From positions 1 to 51,730 of the forward strand of contig JAIXLE010000279.1 in the NCBI GenBank assembly GCA_026931725.1: a stretch of DNA of 51,730 nucleotides. Reading direction: 5' to 3'. Below, piece after piece: positions 20,328 through 29,538 of this stretch (its first letter is position 1; each line of letters opens with the position of its first letter). Under the pieces are notes generated by a model, which was given only the letters and a program-made list of their open reading frames with translations, ran no database searches and was not told the origin of the DNA. This DNA comes from Bacteroidales bacterium (GTDB lineage Bacteria > Planctomycetota > Planctomycetia > Gemmatales > Gemmataceae). A program made the translations under genes and the position numbers.

Positions 20328-23300
20328 TTACTCGCTCGCGGCTCCGATACCGGCTCCAGCCGGCCCGGCGGGTCCGCCACCGGACACCCCGGTCTGCACC
20401 AATTCTTCCTCGGCGTTGATGATGATGCGCGGGGTCACCATAATCATGATGTGCCGCGTTTCTCGGCCGATCCCTTGGTTACGGAACAGGCGGTTCAGAT
20501 ACGGCACGCTGGAGAGAACCGGCGGGCCGAATTCATTCCGTCCTTCCGAGAGGGTCTTCAGACCGCCCATCACCACGGTTCCTCCATCCGGCACGGCCAC
20601 GGTCGTCTGGACGTTGATCGTCTGGAACGATGGCTGCTGGAAGAACTGAGTGAACGGAATCGGCACCCCTTGGCTGCCCCCTTCAAAGACCGGCGTGATG
20701 AACGCGGTCACGGGGAACAGCGGGACCAATGCACTGGTCAGTTCCGTCAAGTTCGGGGTCATGTTCAGACGCACGAACCGGCGGTCGGCGGACACCACGG
20801 CTTGCACGGTCAGGCTCACACCCGTTGGGGTGGGGGTGTTCTGCGGCAAGTAGATCACCTGACCGCCGACGTTGAACACTTGCAGCCCCAGGGTGAAGAA
20901 GCTGATTTCACTGACCGTCACCGTCGCGGTTTGGCCGTTGAACAGCGTGATCTTCGGAGCCTGCATCACCTGCACCCGGCGATCGCCTTGGGCGGCTTCC
21001 AGGAACATGTAGACCTGGATGTCGTTCAGGAACGCCAGACCCACGCTCAAGCCGCCGTTCGGATTCGCACCGGGGTAGCCGCCGAACGGAGGCACACCGA
21101 AGCCAAAACTGTTCGGGCGGATGGGCACACCCAGGTCCGGGGTGAAGCCACCATTCGCGGGGTTCCAGCCAACCGTGACGTTGTTCACGTTGATGTCGTT
21201 GATAAACGGCTCGGGCGTGAACTGTCCGGTAGTCAGGCCGCGTTCAAAGTACGAACCATCGCGGCCGCTCTGCTTGGTCTTGACGTTCATGGCGAAGTCG
21301 ACACCGACCCGCTCGAAGAACGATTCGGACAGCGAGATCAGACGGACTTCCACGGCCACCGAGAGATCCTGCAGGCGACGCAAGGCTTCCAGCAGGTCTT
21401 GCACTTCGCGGATGACATCGGCTGTCTGGTTGACGACGAGGGCACCCCCGATGTCGTAGTAGTCCACCTTGCCGGGGCCGCCCATCTCCTGCCAGGAGTA
21501 GGGACGAACCATTCCGGTGAGCAGCTTCATCAACTGGGCACTGGTGTTGACCCGTGGCGGAGCCAGTGCGGCCGAGGCGCTGAGCGGGTTGGCCCCTTGG
21601 GCTCCGCTGTTTTCCAGCACGGCGTTGCCGCCGGCCATTCCCGTACCCGGTGGGACCGGGAAGGTATTCGCGCCACCGCTACCCACCAGTTGACCACCCG
21701 GTAACGCCCCCGGCATGGCACTCGACATCGCCGCTTGCCACGGCATTTGCTGGCTGGCGTTACGGGACATCGCCTTGTTGAAGTTGACATGGTCCGCCAG
21801 GGCAAAGTCCGGGATCGGCGTGACCAGGTCCATGACGCTGAACACTTTCGTGTACAGCCGACCCTTGGCCTTCTTCTCGGTCGTGATGCGGACCACGTCA
21901 TTTTCGACGACGTACTTCAGCCGGGCTTTGTCGAGGATGATCGCCAGGATGTTCCGCAACGAGAGGTCTTTGACCTTCTCGGTCACGGGCAGATCCAAGC
22001 TGATTTGCTCATCCGAGATCGCGGCATCATCGGTGGTGATGTTCAGCCCGGTTTGTTCCCGGAGCTTTTGAATCACCTCTCGCACGGGTGTCTGCTGGAA
22101 TTCCACGGTGAACGGTTGATCGAGTTTCAGTTCGATTTCCCGTTCGACGCGGGTCAGCGACTTCACATGGAACTCGTCTCCCTTGCCGCGAGCCAGAGCC
22201 CGCAGGGTGGCGGTTTTGTCGATGTAGACCGGATCGTCGATGTCCAGCAACTTACCGGGGTTCTCGGCGGCGTTCAGGGCTTTGACGAACCCTTCTTCCT
22301 TGCCGTCCTTGAGTTTCTGGTACTCATCCACGCGGCGTTGCCGTTTGGCGAGTTCGTACAGGGCCGCCAGGGTGGGATCATCCGGCTCCAGGGACTTCAG
22401 AGCCAGAGCCGCTTCCTCGGCTTTGCGGTAGTCCCGCTTCTTCACCAGATCGTTGACTTGGCGGACCTTCTTGGCGATTTCTTCTTTCTTCTGGATGTCC
22501 GCCGCGGATCGACCGACGATCTGTTCCTTGGCGTACTTCTTGTCGGCGGCTTCCTTGGCGTAGAAATCGACTTGCCGTTTCATGATGCGGAAGGTTTCGA
22601 GCCGCCGTTCCACTGGGCCGAGCAGCAGGTTTTGCCGAGCGGCGGACAGTTGCGAACCCTTCACCCGACCTTGGAAGTCGGTCAGCATCGTGATGGCCAG
22701 GTCCGTCTCGCCTCGGTTGAAGGCCGCTTGGGCTTTCGATTCCGTGTCGAGGCCATCGGAGCGGAACTTTTGGAATTCGATTTCCGAGAGTGCCTTGACC
22801 TGATCGGCGAGCCCGGATTTCGGCTGAGTACCAGCCGGGTTGCTGGCCGGGTTGCCAGCTTGGGCCACCGTGGTACTGGCGGTGGGAAGCGGAGTCGCGG
22901 CGGGCTTCACGGTGGCTTGCAGTTTCGCAATTTCCGTCGAACACTCATTCATGAGTGTCGGTAGCTTGGCCTGCATCTCGGTCGGCAGCAGGTTGCGATC
23001 GAGCAACTTCAACACGCCGAGCGCCTGTTCGTACTGCTTGGCGTTGTACGAATCGACGGCGTTCTTGAAGGCGAGTTTCGCGTCCTTCTGCTTGCGGACG
23101 AACGCTTCGGCATCGACTTCTCGGAGCAGGGCATCGGCTTCGGTTTTCACCGCGTCGCCGTGTCCGCCGTTGCGGGCTTCGATGGCCAGTTTCCGGGCCA
23201 TTTCGAGGTCGCCGCGACGCAGTTCGTTGGTGGCATCGGCGAGCAGTTTCTTTCCGGTCGCGGAAGGTGTTGCCGTGGTGACGGGTGGCAAACTCGGCAC

Positions 23301-24908
23301 GGGCGACGCATCCGCCACCGGAGTCGTCGGCATGGCCGGAAGCGTGACCGCGGGCACGTCGATCGCCGTGGCCGTTGTGGGCTTCGGTGCTGCCGGTGCT
23401 GCCGGTGCTGTCGGTGTCACAGTCGGAACCGCGATAGCGACATCGGACTTGGTCGGCTGGGCGGATTGGCCACCGATTTTGGGAATCGTGATGCCGTTGC
23501 TAGCCAGGTCCGGGATCGGCGGCAGGACCGACTGCGGATCGACTTTCGGGGCTTTGACGGCTGCATCCGTATTGGCCGTCGGCAATTTCGGCACGGTGAT
23601 CGGACCAGCCGGGATGCCCGGTTGCGGAGCCACTGCGACAGCGGTTCCGGTGCCGCTCTTGGCCATCGCCGAGCGGACCATCGTGCGTTGTTCTTCGAGT
23701 GAGCGGGTCAGGAAGCCCATGCTGCTCGCCAGCGTGACCGCTTCGGTCAGACTGGCATCGGCCTTGGCAAAATCCTTCTGAGAAACCTGGGATTCCGCAG
23801 CGGTCACGAGTCCGTCGAGTTTGGTCTTCGCGGCGGCCATGATGTCCCGCATCAGGGCATCGGGCGTGTCTTCATGGGCGGCAAAAACGGTATTGAGCTT
23901 ACGGGCTTCGCTGGCCTTGGCTTTGGCTTCGGGCAGTTTGCCTTCCCGGATGAGGCCGCGGGCTTCCGCGACGAGTTTCCCGGCTTGCCCATGCGCGGCG
24001 TTCGGCGCGGAAACCGGCGCGGCGGGGGCTTTCATACCCGTTTGAACAACATCGCCGGACGGAACCGGAATCACCGGATCGGGCAGAGACTTCGTCGGTT
24101 GGCCGGGTTTTGCCGGGGTACGGCTGGCCACCGTGGTCGGCGAGCGCCCCGCGGACATCGGGTTCTGGGTGGGGTGAGCGGGTTTGGCCGCGAAACTGTT
24201 CCCACCGACTTTCTTCCGCAGGGCGATGCGGTTGAGGTCGATTTCCTTCTTCATCTCTTCTGGGCTGGTGCCGAAGGAGAGAAGATTATCGACGAACCCC
24301 GTCGGCCCATGCAGAATCACGGCACGATCGGCCAGAGCGTAGGCTTGATCGAGCATGGCGAGTCGTTCTGTTTCCGAACGTACCTGCTTGGCTCGGGCCA
24401 TTAACCCTTCCGCCTGCTGGGCCAGTTGATCGGCGAGGTGCCGATCGGCCTTGGCCTTGGCGGAGCGGATGTCGTTTTCCAGGGACTCTGGCGTATCGCC
24501 AAAGAGCCCCCAACGGCCGCTGGTGTTGTTGGCATCCGCTTGCCGGGCCAGTGCGCGGGCTTCATCGAAGCGCCCGGCTTTGAGGGCTTCGCGGCCCATG
24601 CGGAGCAGTTCTTTCGGGTCGCTTGTCTTCTTCCCCGCGAACAGCGGTCGCTGTGTTGGGGTGGTGCTGGTCTTTCCGCTGGTTGCGGGCGTGAACGCGG
24701 GCCGTGTATCGGTCTTCCCGCTGGCCGCTGGAGCAAAGGCGGGCCGGGTATCGGTCATCCCATTAGCGGATGGCACGAACTTGGGCCGTGTGTCAGCGGA
24801 TGGATTTTGCGCGAATGCCGGAATGGCCACACCCGTGGTCATGAGCGGAGCCAGCAACAGCCGGGCCGCCAATGTTTTCCATCCCCATTTGGTCGATCGG
24901 AACAGCAT
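20328..24908 (-). CDS. Very long secretin-family outer membrane protein (GspD/PilQ-like)
   Basis: 1526 aa from the ATG at 24908, preceded by AGGAG; the longer frame to 25025 is rejected. A signal peptide ends near AIPAFA. Three tandem 14-residue repeats of the type DTRPxFxPxxxGxT follow (about 37-80). Then come an Ala/Lys-rich helical region with TPR-like spacing (about 90-900) broken by a Pro/Thr linker at about 470-620, an STN/N0-type domain (FTVEFQQTPVREVIQKLRE), N-domains with LLEALRRLQDLSVAVEVRLI, and the secretin core ending VPDGGTVVMGGLKTL and VPYLNRLF, then ETRHIMIMVTPRIII. Usual secretins are 600-800 aa, so half of this protein is extra. It likely forms an outer membrane channel for a type II or pilus system. 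Confidence 0.88.
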   Translation of the reverse strand: MLFRSTKWGWKTLAARLLLAPLMTTGVAIPAFAQNPSADTRPKFVPSANGMTDTRPAFAPAASGKTDTRPAFTPATSGKTSTTPTQRPLFAGKKTSDPKELLRMGREALKAGRFDEARALARQADANNTSGRWGLFGDTPESLENDIRSAKAKADRHLADQLAQQAEGLMARAKQVRSETERLAMLDQAYALADRAVILHGPTGFVDNLLSFGTSPEEMKKEIDLNRIALRKKVGGNSFAAKPAHPTQNPMSAGRSPTTVASRTPAKPGQPTKSLPDPVIPVPSGDVVQTGMKAPAAPVSAPNAAHGQAGKLVAEARGLIREGKLPEAKAKASEARKLNTVFAAHEDTPDALMRDIMAAAKTKLDGLVTAAESQVSQKDFAKADASLTEAVTLASSMGFLTRSLEEQRTMVRSAMAKSGTGTAVAVAPQPGIPAGPITVPKLPTANTDAAVKAPKVDPQSVLPPIPDLASNGITIPKIGGQSAQPTKSDVAIAVPTVTPTAPAAPAAPKPTTATAIDVPAVTLPAMPTTPVADASPVPSLPPVTTATPSATGKKLLADATNELRRGDLEMARKLAIEARNGGHGDAVKTEADALLREVDAEAFVRKQKDAKLAFKNAVDSYNAKQYEQALGVLKLLDRNLLPTEMQAKLPTLMNECSTEIAKLQATVKPAATPLPTASTTVAQAGNPASNPAGTQPKSGLADQVKALSEIEFQKFRSDGLDTESKAQAAFNRGETDLAITMLTDFQGRVKGSQLSAARQNLLLGPVERRLETFRIMKRQVDFYAKEAADKKYAKEQIVGRSAADIQKKEEIAKKVRQVNDLVKKRDYRKAEEAALALKSLEPDDPTLAALYELAKRQRRVDEYQKLKDGKEEGFVKALNAAENPGKLLDIDDPVYIDKTATLRALARGKGDEFHVKSLTRVEREIELKLDQPFTVEFQQTPVREVIQKLREQTGLNITTDDAAISDEQISLDLPVTEKVKDLSLRNILAIILDKARLKYVVENDVVRITTEKKAKGRLYTKVFSVMDLVTPIPDFALADHVNFNKAMSRNASQQMPWQAAMSSAMPGALPGGQLVGSGGANTFPVPPGTGMAGGNAVLENSGAQGANPLSASAALAPPRVNTSAQLMKLLTGMVRPYSWQEMGGPGKVDYYDIGGALVVNQTADVIREVQDLLEALRRLQDLSVAVEVRLISLSESFFERVGVDFAMNVKTKQSGRDGSYFERGLTTGQFTPEPFINDINVNNVTVGWNPANGGFTPDLGVPIRPNSFGFGVPPFGGYPGANPNGGLSVGLAFLNDIQVYMFLEAAQGDRRVQVMQAPKITLFNGQTATVTVSEISFFTLGLQVFNVGGQVIYLPQNTPTPTGVSLTVQAVVSADRRFVRLNMTPNLTELTSALVPLFPVTAFITPVFEGGSQGVPIPFTQFFQQPSFQTINVQTTVAVPDGGTVVMGGLKTLSEGRNEFGPPVLSSVPYLNRLFRNQGIGRETRHIMIMVTPRIIINAEEELVQTGVSGGGPAGPAGAGIGAASE

Positions 24909-25314
24909 GGTCTCCTGACCCCCCTCTTTGAAGACCGACTGCAAGTGCCCGGCACTTCTCTCCGACACCGGCCGGTCTGACCGTGGTCGGCTCTGGTTCG
25001 CCGTCCACGGGGTCCCCCGACCCACGCGACCGGCCTGGCGCTCGCAGACGACACCGCAACGCGGTTACCCGTCGAAACCGGCCGAGGTATCAGTCCTCGA
25101 CCGCGAGAGTGTGCTGGAAAGCGGCGGGGGAATAACTCCGTCGAGATTTCCGGTCAAGGGGTTTTTGGGGACGTTTGGAAAAAATGGCCGGAATTTCCCA
25201 AGTTCTGCTTTCCGAACCCAGATGGAACCGCGGGCGGCGTGACGGGATCGCCAGACCGTGTTAGCCTGAGTGGCCCAGAACGTCTACATTGAACGGGGAA
25301 GCCAGGGGAAACCT
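24909..25314. other. Divergent intergenic region, no gene seen
   Basis: About 405 bp between the divergent secretin and repeat-protein genes. It must hold the promoters of both. No convincing sigma-70 hexamers, open frame with a ribosome binding site, or strong hairpin was found. Confidence 0.55.
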
Positions 25315-26364
25315 ATGTTGCATATCATGAGGTGCCAAATGCAGACACGGGCGGTAGGGCGATTCGGATGGGCTGTGGGATTGTTCCTACTGGCCTCCAC
25401 GGTGGGATCGTCGACCGGGGCACAAACGCCCCAGGCCACGAAGGCCACCAAGCCAGAGTGGGTGTACGCCCATGATTTGCGAGTACGCAAAGGCGGGCAA
25501 AAAGACTTCAATAAGGATACGCAGAAAATCGGTGTCGAATTCTTCCGCGATGCGACCGCGGGGGCTCTCCTCGCCATCAGCCAATCCGGGCAACTCGCGG
25601 TTCTCCCCCTGGACAAACTCGGGGCGGAAAAGAAAGCCACCTGGAAGTTCGCCCACGATCTTCGGGTCCGCAAATCGGATGAAGAAGTCTTCACCCCCGC
25701 GACAACTAAGTATGGTGTCGAAGTTTTCCAGGATTCCGCCAGCGGGAAGTTGCTCTACGTTGATGAAACAGCCGGAATCAGCTTGGCAAACACCCCCGCG
25801 CACGTCGGTGCGGACGGGGAACCGAAATGGCATCATGCGTTGGTTCTGAAAGTCCGTGGTTCGGGGGAGGCCGAGTTCGGCAGCCGTTCCCGGAAGTTCG
25901 GCATCGAAGTCTTCAAAGATAGCAATACGGGTGGCTTGGTCTACGTTTCCGAAACCGGCTCCCTGGCCATCGCCCCGGCACCCGCAACAGCCCCGGCTCC
26001 CGATCAGGTCAAGCCGCCCAAAGCACTGTACGGGCTCGATCTCCGCGTCCGCAAAAGCGGTGAGGCCGACTTCAGCGACAAAACCAAAACCGTGGGTGTC
26101 GAAGTCTTCCGCGACGAAAACACGGGTGGTTTACTCTACATTAGCCAGTCCGGCGCGATCGCGGCGGTTCCGACCCCGGCAACAATCCAATCCGGGAAAG
26201 GTGTCACCTGGAAGCACGCGATGGAACTCAAGGCCCGTTCCGGGGGCGAAGCCGACTTCGCCAAGGCCAACACTTTTGGCATCGAAGTGTTTCAGGACAA
26301 CAACACGGGCTACCTCGTCTACGTCGATGACGCGGGCGGAATCGCCGTCCTGGTCCGCAAGTAA
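25315..26364 (+). CDS. Exported protein of five tandem ~50-residue repeats
   Basis: 349 aa from the ATG at 25315, which follows AGGGGAA by six bases. A signal or anchor segment is at about 16-33 (WAVGLFLLASTVGSSTGA). The rest is five homologous units starting at about residues 49, 112, 176, 240 and 300. Each has the plan W-x-x-A-x-x-L-[RK]-V-R-[KS]-x-x-[EQ]-x-x-F, about eight residues, then [VI]-G-[VI]-E-[FV]-F-[RKQ]-D-x-x-[TS]-G-x-L-x-x-[IV]-x-x-x-G-x-[IL]-A. Linkers of 10-14 residues are Pro/Ala-rich. No named domain is recognised; the strand pattern suggests a repeated beta-sheet unit. A surface or periplasmic structural role is inference. It is divergent from the secretin gene. Confidence 0.72.
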   Translation: MLHIMRCQMQTRAVGRFGWAVGLFLLASTVGSSTGAQTPQATKATKPEWVYAHDLRVRKGGQKDFNKDTQKIGVEFFRDATAGALLAISQSGQLAVLPLDKLGAEKKATWKFAHDLRVRKSDEEVFTPATTKYGVEVFQDSASGKLLYVDETAGISLANTPAHVGADGEPKWHHALVLKVRGSGEAEFGSRSRKFGIEVFKDSNTGGLVYVSETGSLAIAPAPATAPAPDQVKPPKALYGLDLRVRKSGEADFSDKTKTVGVEVFRDENTGGLLYISQSGAIAAVPTPATIQSGKGVTWKHAMELKARSGGEADFAKANTFGIEVFQDNNTGYLVYVDDAGGIAVLVRK

Positions 26365-26454
26365 CCCGCCACGGGTTGGAACTGGGGTCGACCGGCGGGC
26401 CTGGGCCGATGCAGAGGAATCGGGGTGGGATGGATCTTGCCGGAGCGGATGGGT

Positions 26455-27570
26455 TCATTGCAGCAACTGTGGTTCACGGATTCGGTTGCGTTCGACGCGA
26501 ACCACGCTGAGCGAAACCGTCCGCCCCGCCCCACGCAGCAGAGGCCGCAATTCCGCTAGTTCTTCGTCCTGGGCATCCGTGAAGAGAACGATAAAGTGTG
26601 GCTTCCACTTCAACGCGGCTCGGATGCCAGCCGCGTGTTGACTGGACCCACTCGGTTCCAGCTCTCGCAATTGCGCCTGCCACCGACCCGCGTCGAGAAC
26701 CCGCGCCTGACCTTGATAGGTGACAATATGCACCACAATGTCAGATGATTGTGCCGCCAGGGTGGCTCGCAGCGCGTCGCGGGCTCGGTCCAGTTTGCCA
26801 TCCAGCCCCATCGTCCCAGAACAATCTAACACATAGACGATCGCGCTTTGGGGAGGTAGTGCCCCATGAATCGGAGCCGCTGTCACGCCAGAAGCCATTC
26901 CCCGCCCAGAAGGGGGGGTGGGGCGTACGGACACGACTCCTGGCTTAGCAACCGGAACGGCCAGAGGTGGTTTTGCTGATTGCGCGGCTTCTCGTGCCTC
27001 CGCAATTTTCACCGTCTCCACGGTTTCCACCACAGCAGCCACCGGCGTTAAATCGACGACATCTTGAACGACGGCAACAGGTTGCGGCTTCTCAGCCAAT
27101 GCACGCACCCGTTCTTGCCATGATTCTGGAATCACCGGCGGAATGGGCCGATGCGGCCGAAGGACCGGCGATTCCGGTTCCGCTGATGGTGCAGCCCCCT
27201 CCGCAACCGTCGTTGGCATGGGCGGTTCTGCTGACGGTGCAACGGGTTGTGGTACGGCGAGTGGCGGCGGAGTGGGTAGCGTGGTTGGCATCACGACCGG
27301 AGCTGGGTCCGTTTTGGCCACCAACTCGGCGGGCGGGGCCGTTTCCGTTAGAGTCAACTGCAACGGCGGTTCCGTTGCGGATTCCCACTCCGTTTCCCCA
27401 GATGTGTGCAGAATCAAATGGAACGGATCCTTGGCCTGGGGGGCGGGCGGGATCGGTTCGTGTTCCCACGTCCACCCGATCACACCGATTGCCACCGCAT
27501 GGAACGCGATCGAAACCACCCACGCCCACCGGGTTCGCCGTGCCGCCGTTCGAGTTGCCGCAGTCTGCAT
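26455..27570 (-). CDS. Membrane-anchored VWA-domain protein with long Pro/Val linker
   Basis: 371 aa from the ATG at 27570 (MQTAATRTAARRTRW). One membrane helix at about 15-33 (AWVVSIAFHAVAIGVIGWTW) follows a basic segment, giving a TonB-like orientation. A 200-residue Pro/Ala/Val linker leads to a von Willebrand A domain from about residue 240: IVYVLDCSGTMGLDGKLDRAR with a MIDAS of form DxSxT, then a conserved Thr/Asp region (IVTYQGQARVLD) and FIVLFTDAQDEEL. VWA domains bind metal and partner proteins. The layout resembles planctomycete proteins linked to envelope or MoxR-type systems, but no MoxR gene is present here. The partner is unknown. Confidence 0.78.
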   Translation of the reverse strand: MQTAATRTAARRTRWAWVVSIAFHAVAIGVIGWTWEHEPIPPAPQAKDPFHLILHTSGETEWESATEPPLQLTLTETAPPAELVAKTDPAPVVMPTTLPTPPPLAVPQPVAPSAEPPMPTTVAEGAAPSAEPESPVLRPHRPIPPVIPESWQERVRALAEKPQPVAVVQDVVDLTPVAAVVETVETVKIAEAREAAQSAKPPLAVPVAKPGVVSVRPTPPSGRGMASGVTAAPIHGALPPQSAIVYVLDCSGTMGLDGKLDRARDALRATLAAQSSDIVVHIVTYQGQARVLDAGRWQAQLRELEPSGSSQHAAGIRAALKWKPHFIVLFTDAQDEELAELRPLLRGAGRTVSLSVVRVERNRIREPQLLQ

Positions 27571-28020
27571 AACCACCCCCAACAATCCCGCATAGCGACC
27601 TCCTCCCGCTCTCGCAAGGAAAAAATCGAGCTTGCCCGCGGAAGCACGGCCACCATTTCTGGGAGTGAGTCGAAACAATCATTCGGGAGGGGAAATAGCG
27701 TAAATACTCAGGATTCAACAGATTACGCAGCCTGGCCAGGGCAAGACGGCCCGACGATCCCTCACGGACTGGCTCCGAGATGACGAAAATTGAGATGGAG
27801 CCTGAAGTCTCAGGGACATGTCGGAGTTTTTTCGTGCGGATTCGGGAACGCGCTTCCCGTTCCCGCGTCGATAACAGTAGAATGTCGTAATATCCTGGGC
27901 GATGGACTGCGGGTTGCAGTGAATCTCCCGAACCGACTTCCAACAGCGTTGAGTAGTTTCTGGCCACCGCCGGACCCATCACCGGCCATAGATTCTCTGA
28001 CCCGTAACCGAGGATAGTCC
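27571..28020. other. Divergent intergenic region, no gene seen
   Basis: About 450 bp between the divergent VWA and DUF1501 genes. Frames crossing it are antisense extensions of the neighbouring genes. It should contain both promoters. No repeat, hairpin or small gene could be supported. Confidence 0.5.
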
Positions 28021-29358
28021 ATGAGCACGTTCGGTATGACTGATCGCCGGCACTTCATGACGCACGCCGCCACCGCCGCGGCCGTCACCGTTCCTGGTCT
28101 GAACTTCCTCACCAATGTCCGCGCTCAAGCGGCAGAAATGAAGAAGAAAGGCAAAAGCCTCATCATTTTGTGGATGAGCGGCGGCCCAACCACCATCGAC
28201 CTCTGGGACATGAAACCGGGCACCGCCAACGGGGGGGAACACAAACCCAAACCCACCGCGGCCAGCGGTGTCGAGATCACCGAACACCTGCCCAAAGTGG
28301 CCAAACAGTTCAAAAATCTCTCGATCATTCGCTCCCTGAAAACGACCGAAGGTGACCACAACCGCGGCACCTTCCTGATGAGTACGGGCCGCGTGCCCAA
28401 CCCCCTCGTGGAATTTCCACACATCGGGGCGGTCCTGTCTTACTTGAACACTTTGGACGCGGAAGCCATGAAAAACATGGATCTCCCGTCGTTCATGTCG
28501 GTCGGTGGCGGTCGAGTCGGGCCGGGCTTCCTCGGCATGAAGAATGCGGCGTTCAATATCCAGAGCCCCGGCCAACCCCCGGAAAACGTGGCCCCACCCA
28601 AGGATGTCGCCGATCGCATGGTCCGCCGAGCAGAAATGTTCAAACTGCTCGAAGGACTCACCCCGCCGAAGCCCGGCATGAAAACCCTGGGCCTCCGCAC
28701 CAACGTCCCCGCGGATGCCGTCCAGGCCCACAAAGACGTGTATCAGAAAGCCCTCGATCTGGTCGTTTCCAGCCGCAAAGACATCTTCACCTTCGACAAA
28801 GGTAAAGATGCTACCGATCTGGAGCGTTACGGCAACAACGGTTTCGGTCGTGGCTGCCTCCTGGCCCGGAAACTGGTCGAAGCGGGAACATCCTGCGTCG
28901 AAGTGACCCTCGGCGGTTGGGATTTGCACAATGGCATCTTCGCTACCCTGGCCGATCAGCGTCTGCCAACGCTGGACAGCGGGATGGGTTCTCTGGTCGA
29001 AGATTTGACCGCATCCGGCAAAATCAAGGACACGGTCATCGTGTGGATGGGGGAATTTGGTCGAACACCGCGGATCAACCAGAACGGTGGCCGTGACCAC
29101 TTCCCGCGGGCTTGGTCGGTTGTCGTTGGCGGTGGAAACATCAAGGGCGGCATCGCTTACGGTTCCACCGACGCGGACGGCAGCTCCGTGAAAGACAATC
29201 CGGTGGAAACCGCCGATTTGTTTGCCACATTGTATCGTGGTCTGGGTATTGACCCCAGCCCCGAAACCGTCGCCAGTGTCCGGGACAACCTGGGTCGACC
29301 GTACTACATTGCTGGCGATAACCCCGTGGGGATTAAGGATCTGTTGGTGAAGGGATAA
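28021..29358 (+). CDS. DUF1501 protein with Tat-type leader
   Basis: 445 aa. The leader MTDRRHFMTHAATAAAVTVP has a DRRHF twin-Arg-like motif and a hydrophobic stretch, so export through Tat is likely. The core shows the DUF1501 pattern: SLIILWMSGGPTTIDLWDMK, the EGDHNRGTFLMSTG segment, GWDLHNGIF, VIVWMGEFGRTPRIN and GRDHFPRAWSVVVGG. These motifs place it in the alkaline phosphatase-like/sulfatase superfamily, with Asp, His and Ser/Thr around a probable metal site. DUF1501 proteins are abundant in planctomycetes and usually adjoin a DUF1549/DUF1553 partner. No such partner is present here, which leaves this copy solitary. The gene ends before a strong hairpin. Confidence 0.88.
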   Translation: MSTFGMTDRRHFMTHAATAAAVTVPGLNFLTNVRAQAAEMKKKGKSLIILWMSGGPTTIDLWDMKPGTANGGEHKPKPTAASGVEITEHLPKVAKQFKNLSIIRSLKTTEGDHNRGTFLMSTGRVPNPLVEFPHIGAVLSYLNTLDAEAMKNMDLPSFMSVGGGRVGPGFLGMKNAAFNIQSPGQPPENVAPPKDVADRMVRRAEMFKLLEGLTPPKPGMKTLGLRTNVPADAVQAHKDVYQKALDLVVSSRKDIFTFDKGKDATDLERYGNNGFGRGCLLARKLVEAGTSCVEVTLGGWDLHNGIFATLADQRLPTLDSGMGSLVEDLTASGKIKDTVIVWMGEFGRTPRINQNGGRDHFPRAWSVVVGGGNIKGGIAYGSTDADGSSVKDNPVETADLFATLYRGLGIDPSPETVASVRDNLGRPYYIAGDNPVGIKDLLVKG

Positions 29359-29369
29359 TTGCGTCTGGA

Positions 29370-29417
29370 AATCTCCGACACGACCGCTGGTCTTTGCTGG
29401 CGATCGTGTCGGAGATT
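29370..29417 (+). terminator. Strong hairpin after the DUF1501 gene
   Basis: Perfect 14-bp arms (29370-29383 and 29404-29417); the stem extends by three more pairs after one mismatch. It begins 11 bases after the DUF1501 stop. No T-run of note follows. Confidence 0.65.
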
Positions 29418-29464
29418 GTGCCCTTGTATCTGGGCGATGTGCGTGCTAAATTCTGAGTGAAGTC

Positions 29465-29535
29465 GCGGGATTGGTATATCGGTTGTGCCCAGCCTTCCCA
29501 AGGCTGTGAGACGGGTTCGACTCCCGTATCCCGCT
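29465..29535 (+). tRNA. tRNA-Gly, anticodon CCC
   Basis: A full cloverleaf can be drawn: acceptor GCGGGAT/ATCCCGC with U73; D stem GTAT/GTGC; anticodon stem CAGCC/GGCTG with loop TTCCCAA, anticodon CCC at the usual position; four-base variable loop; T stem ACGGG/CCCGT with loop TTCGACT. CCA is not encoded. U73 is typical of bacterial tRNA-Gly. It reads GGG codons. The 3' end lies 3 bp from the end of a truncated kinase frame on the other strand, consistent with use as an integration site. Confidence 0.95.
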
Positions 29536-29538
29536 GTC

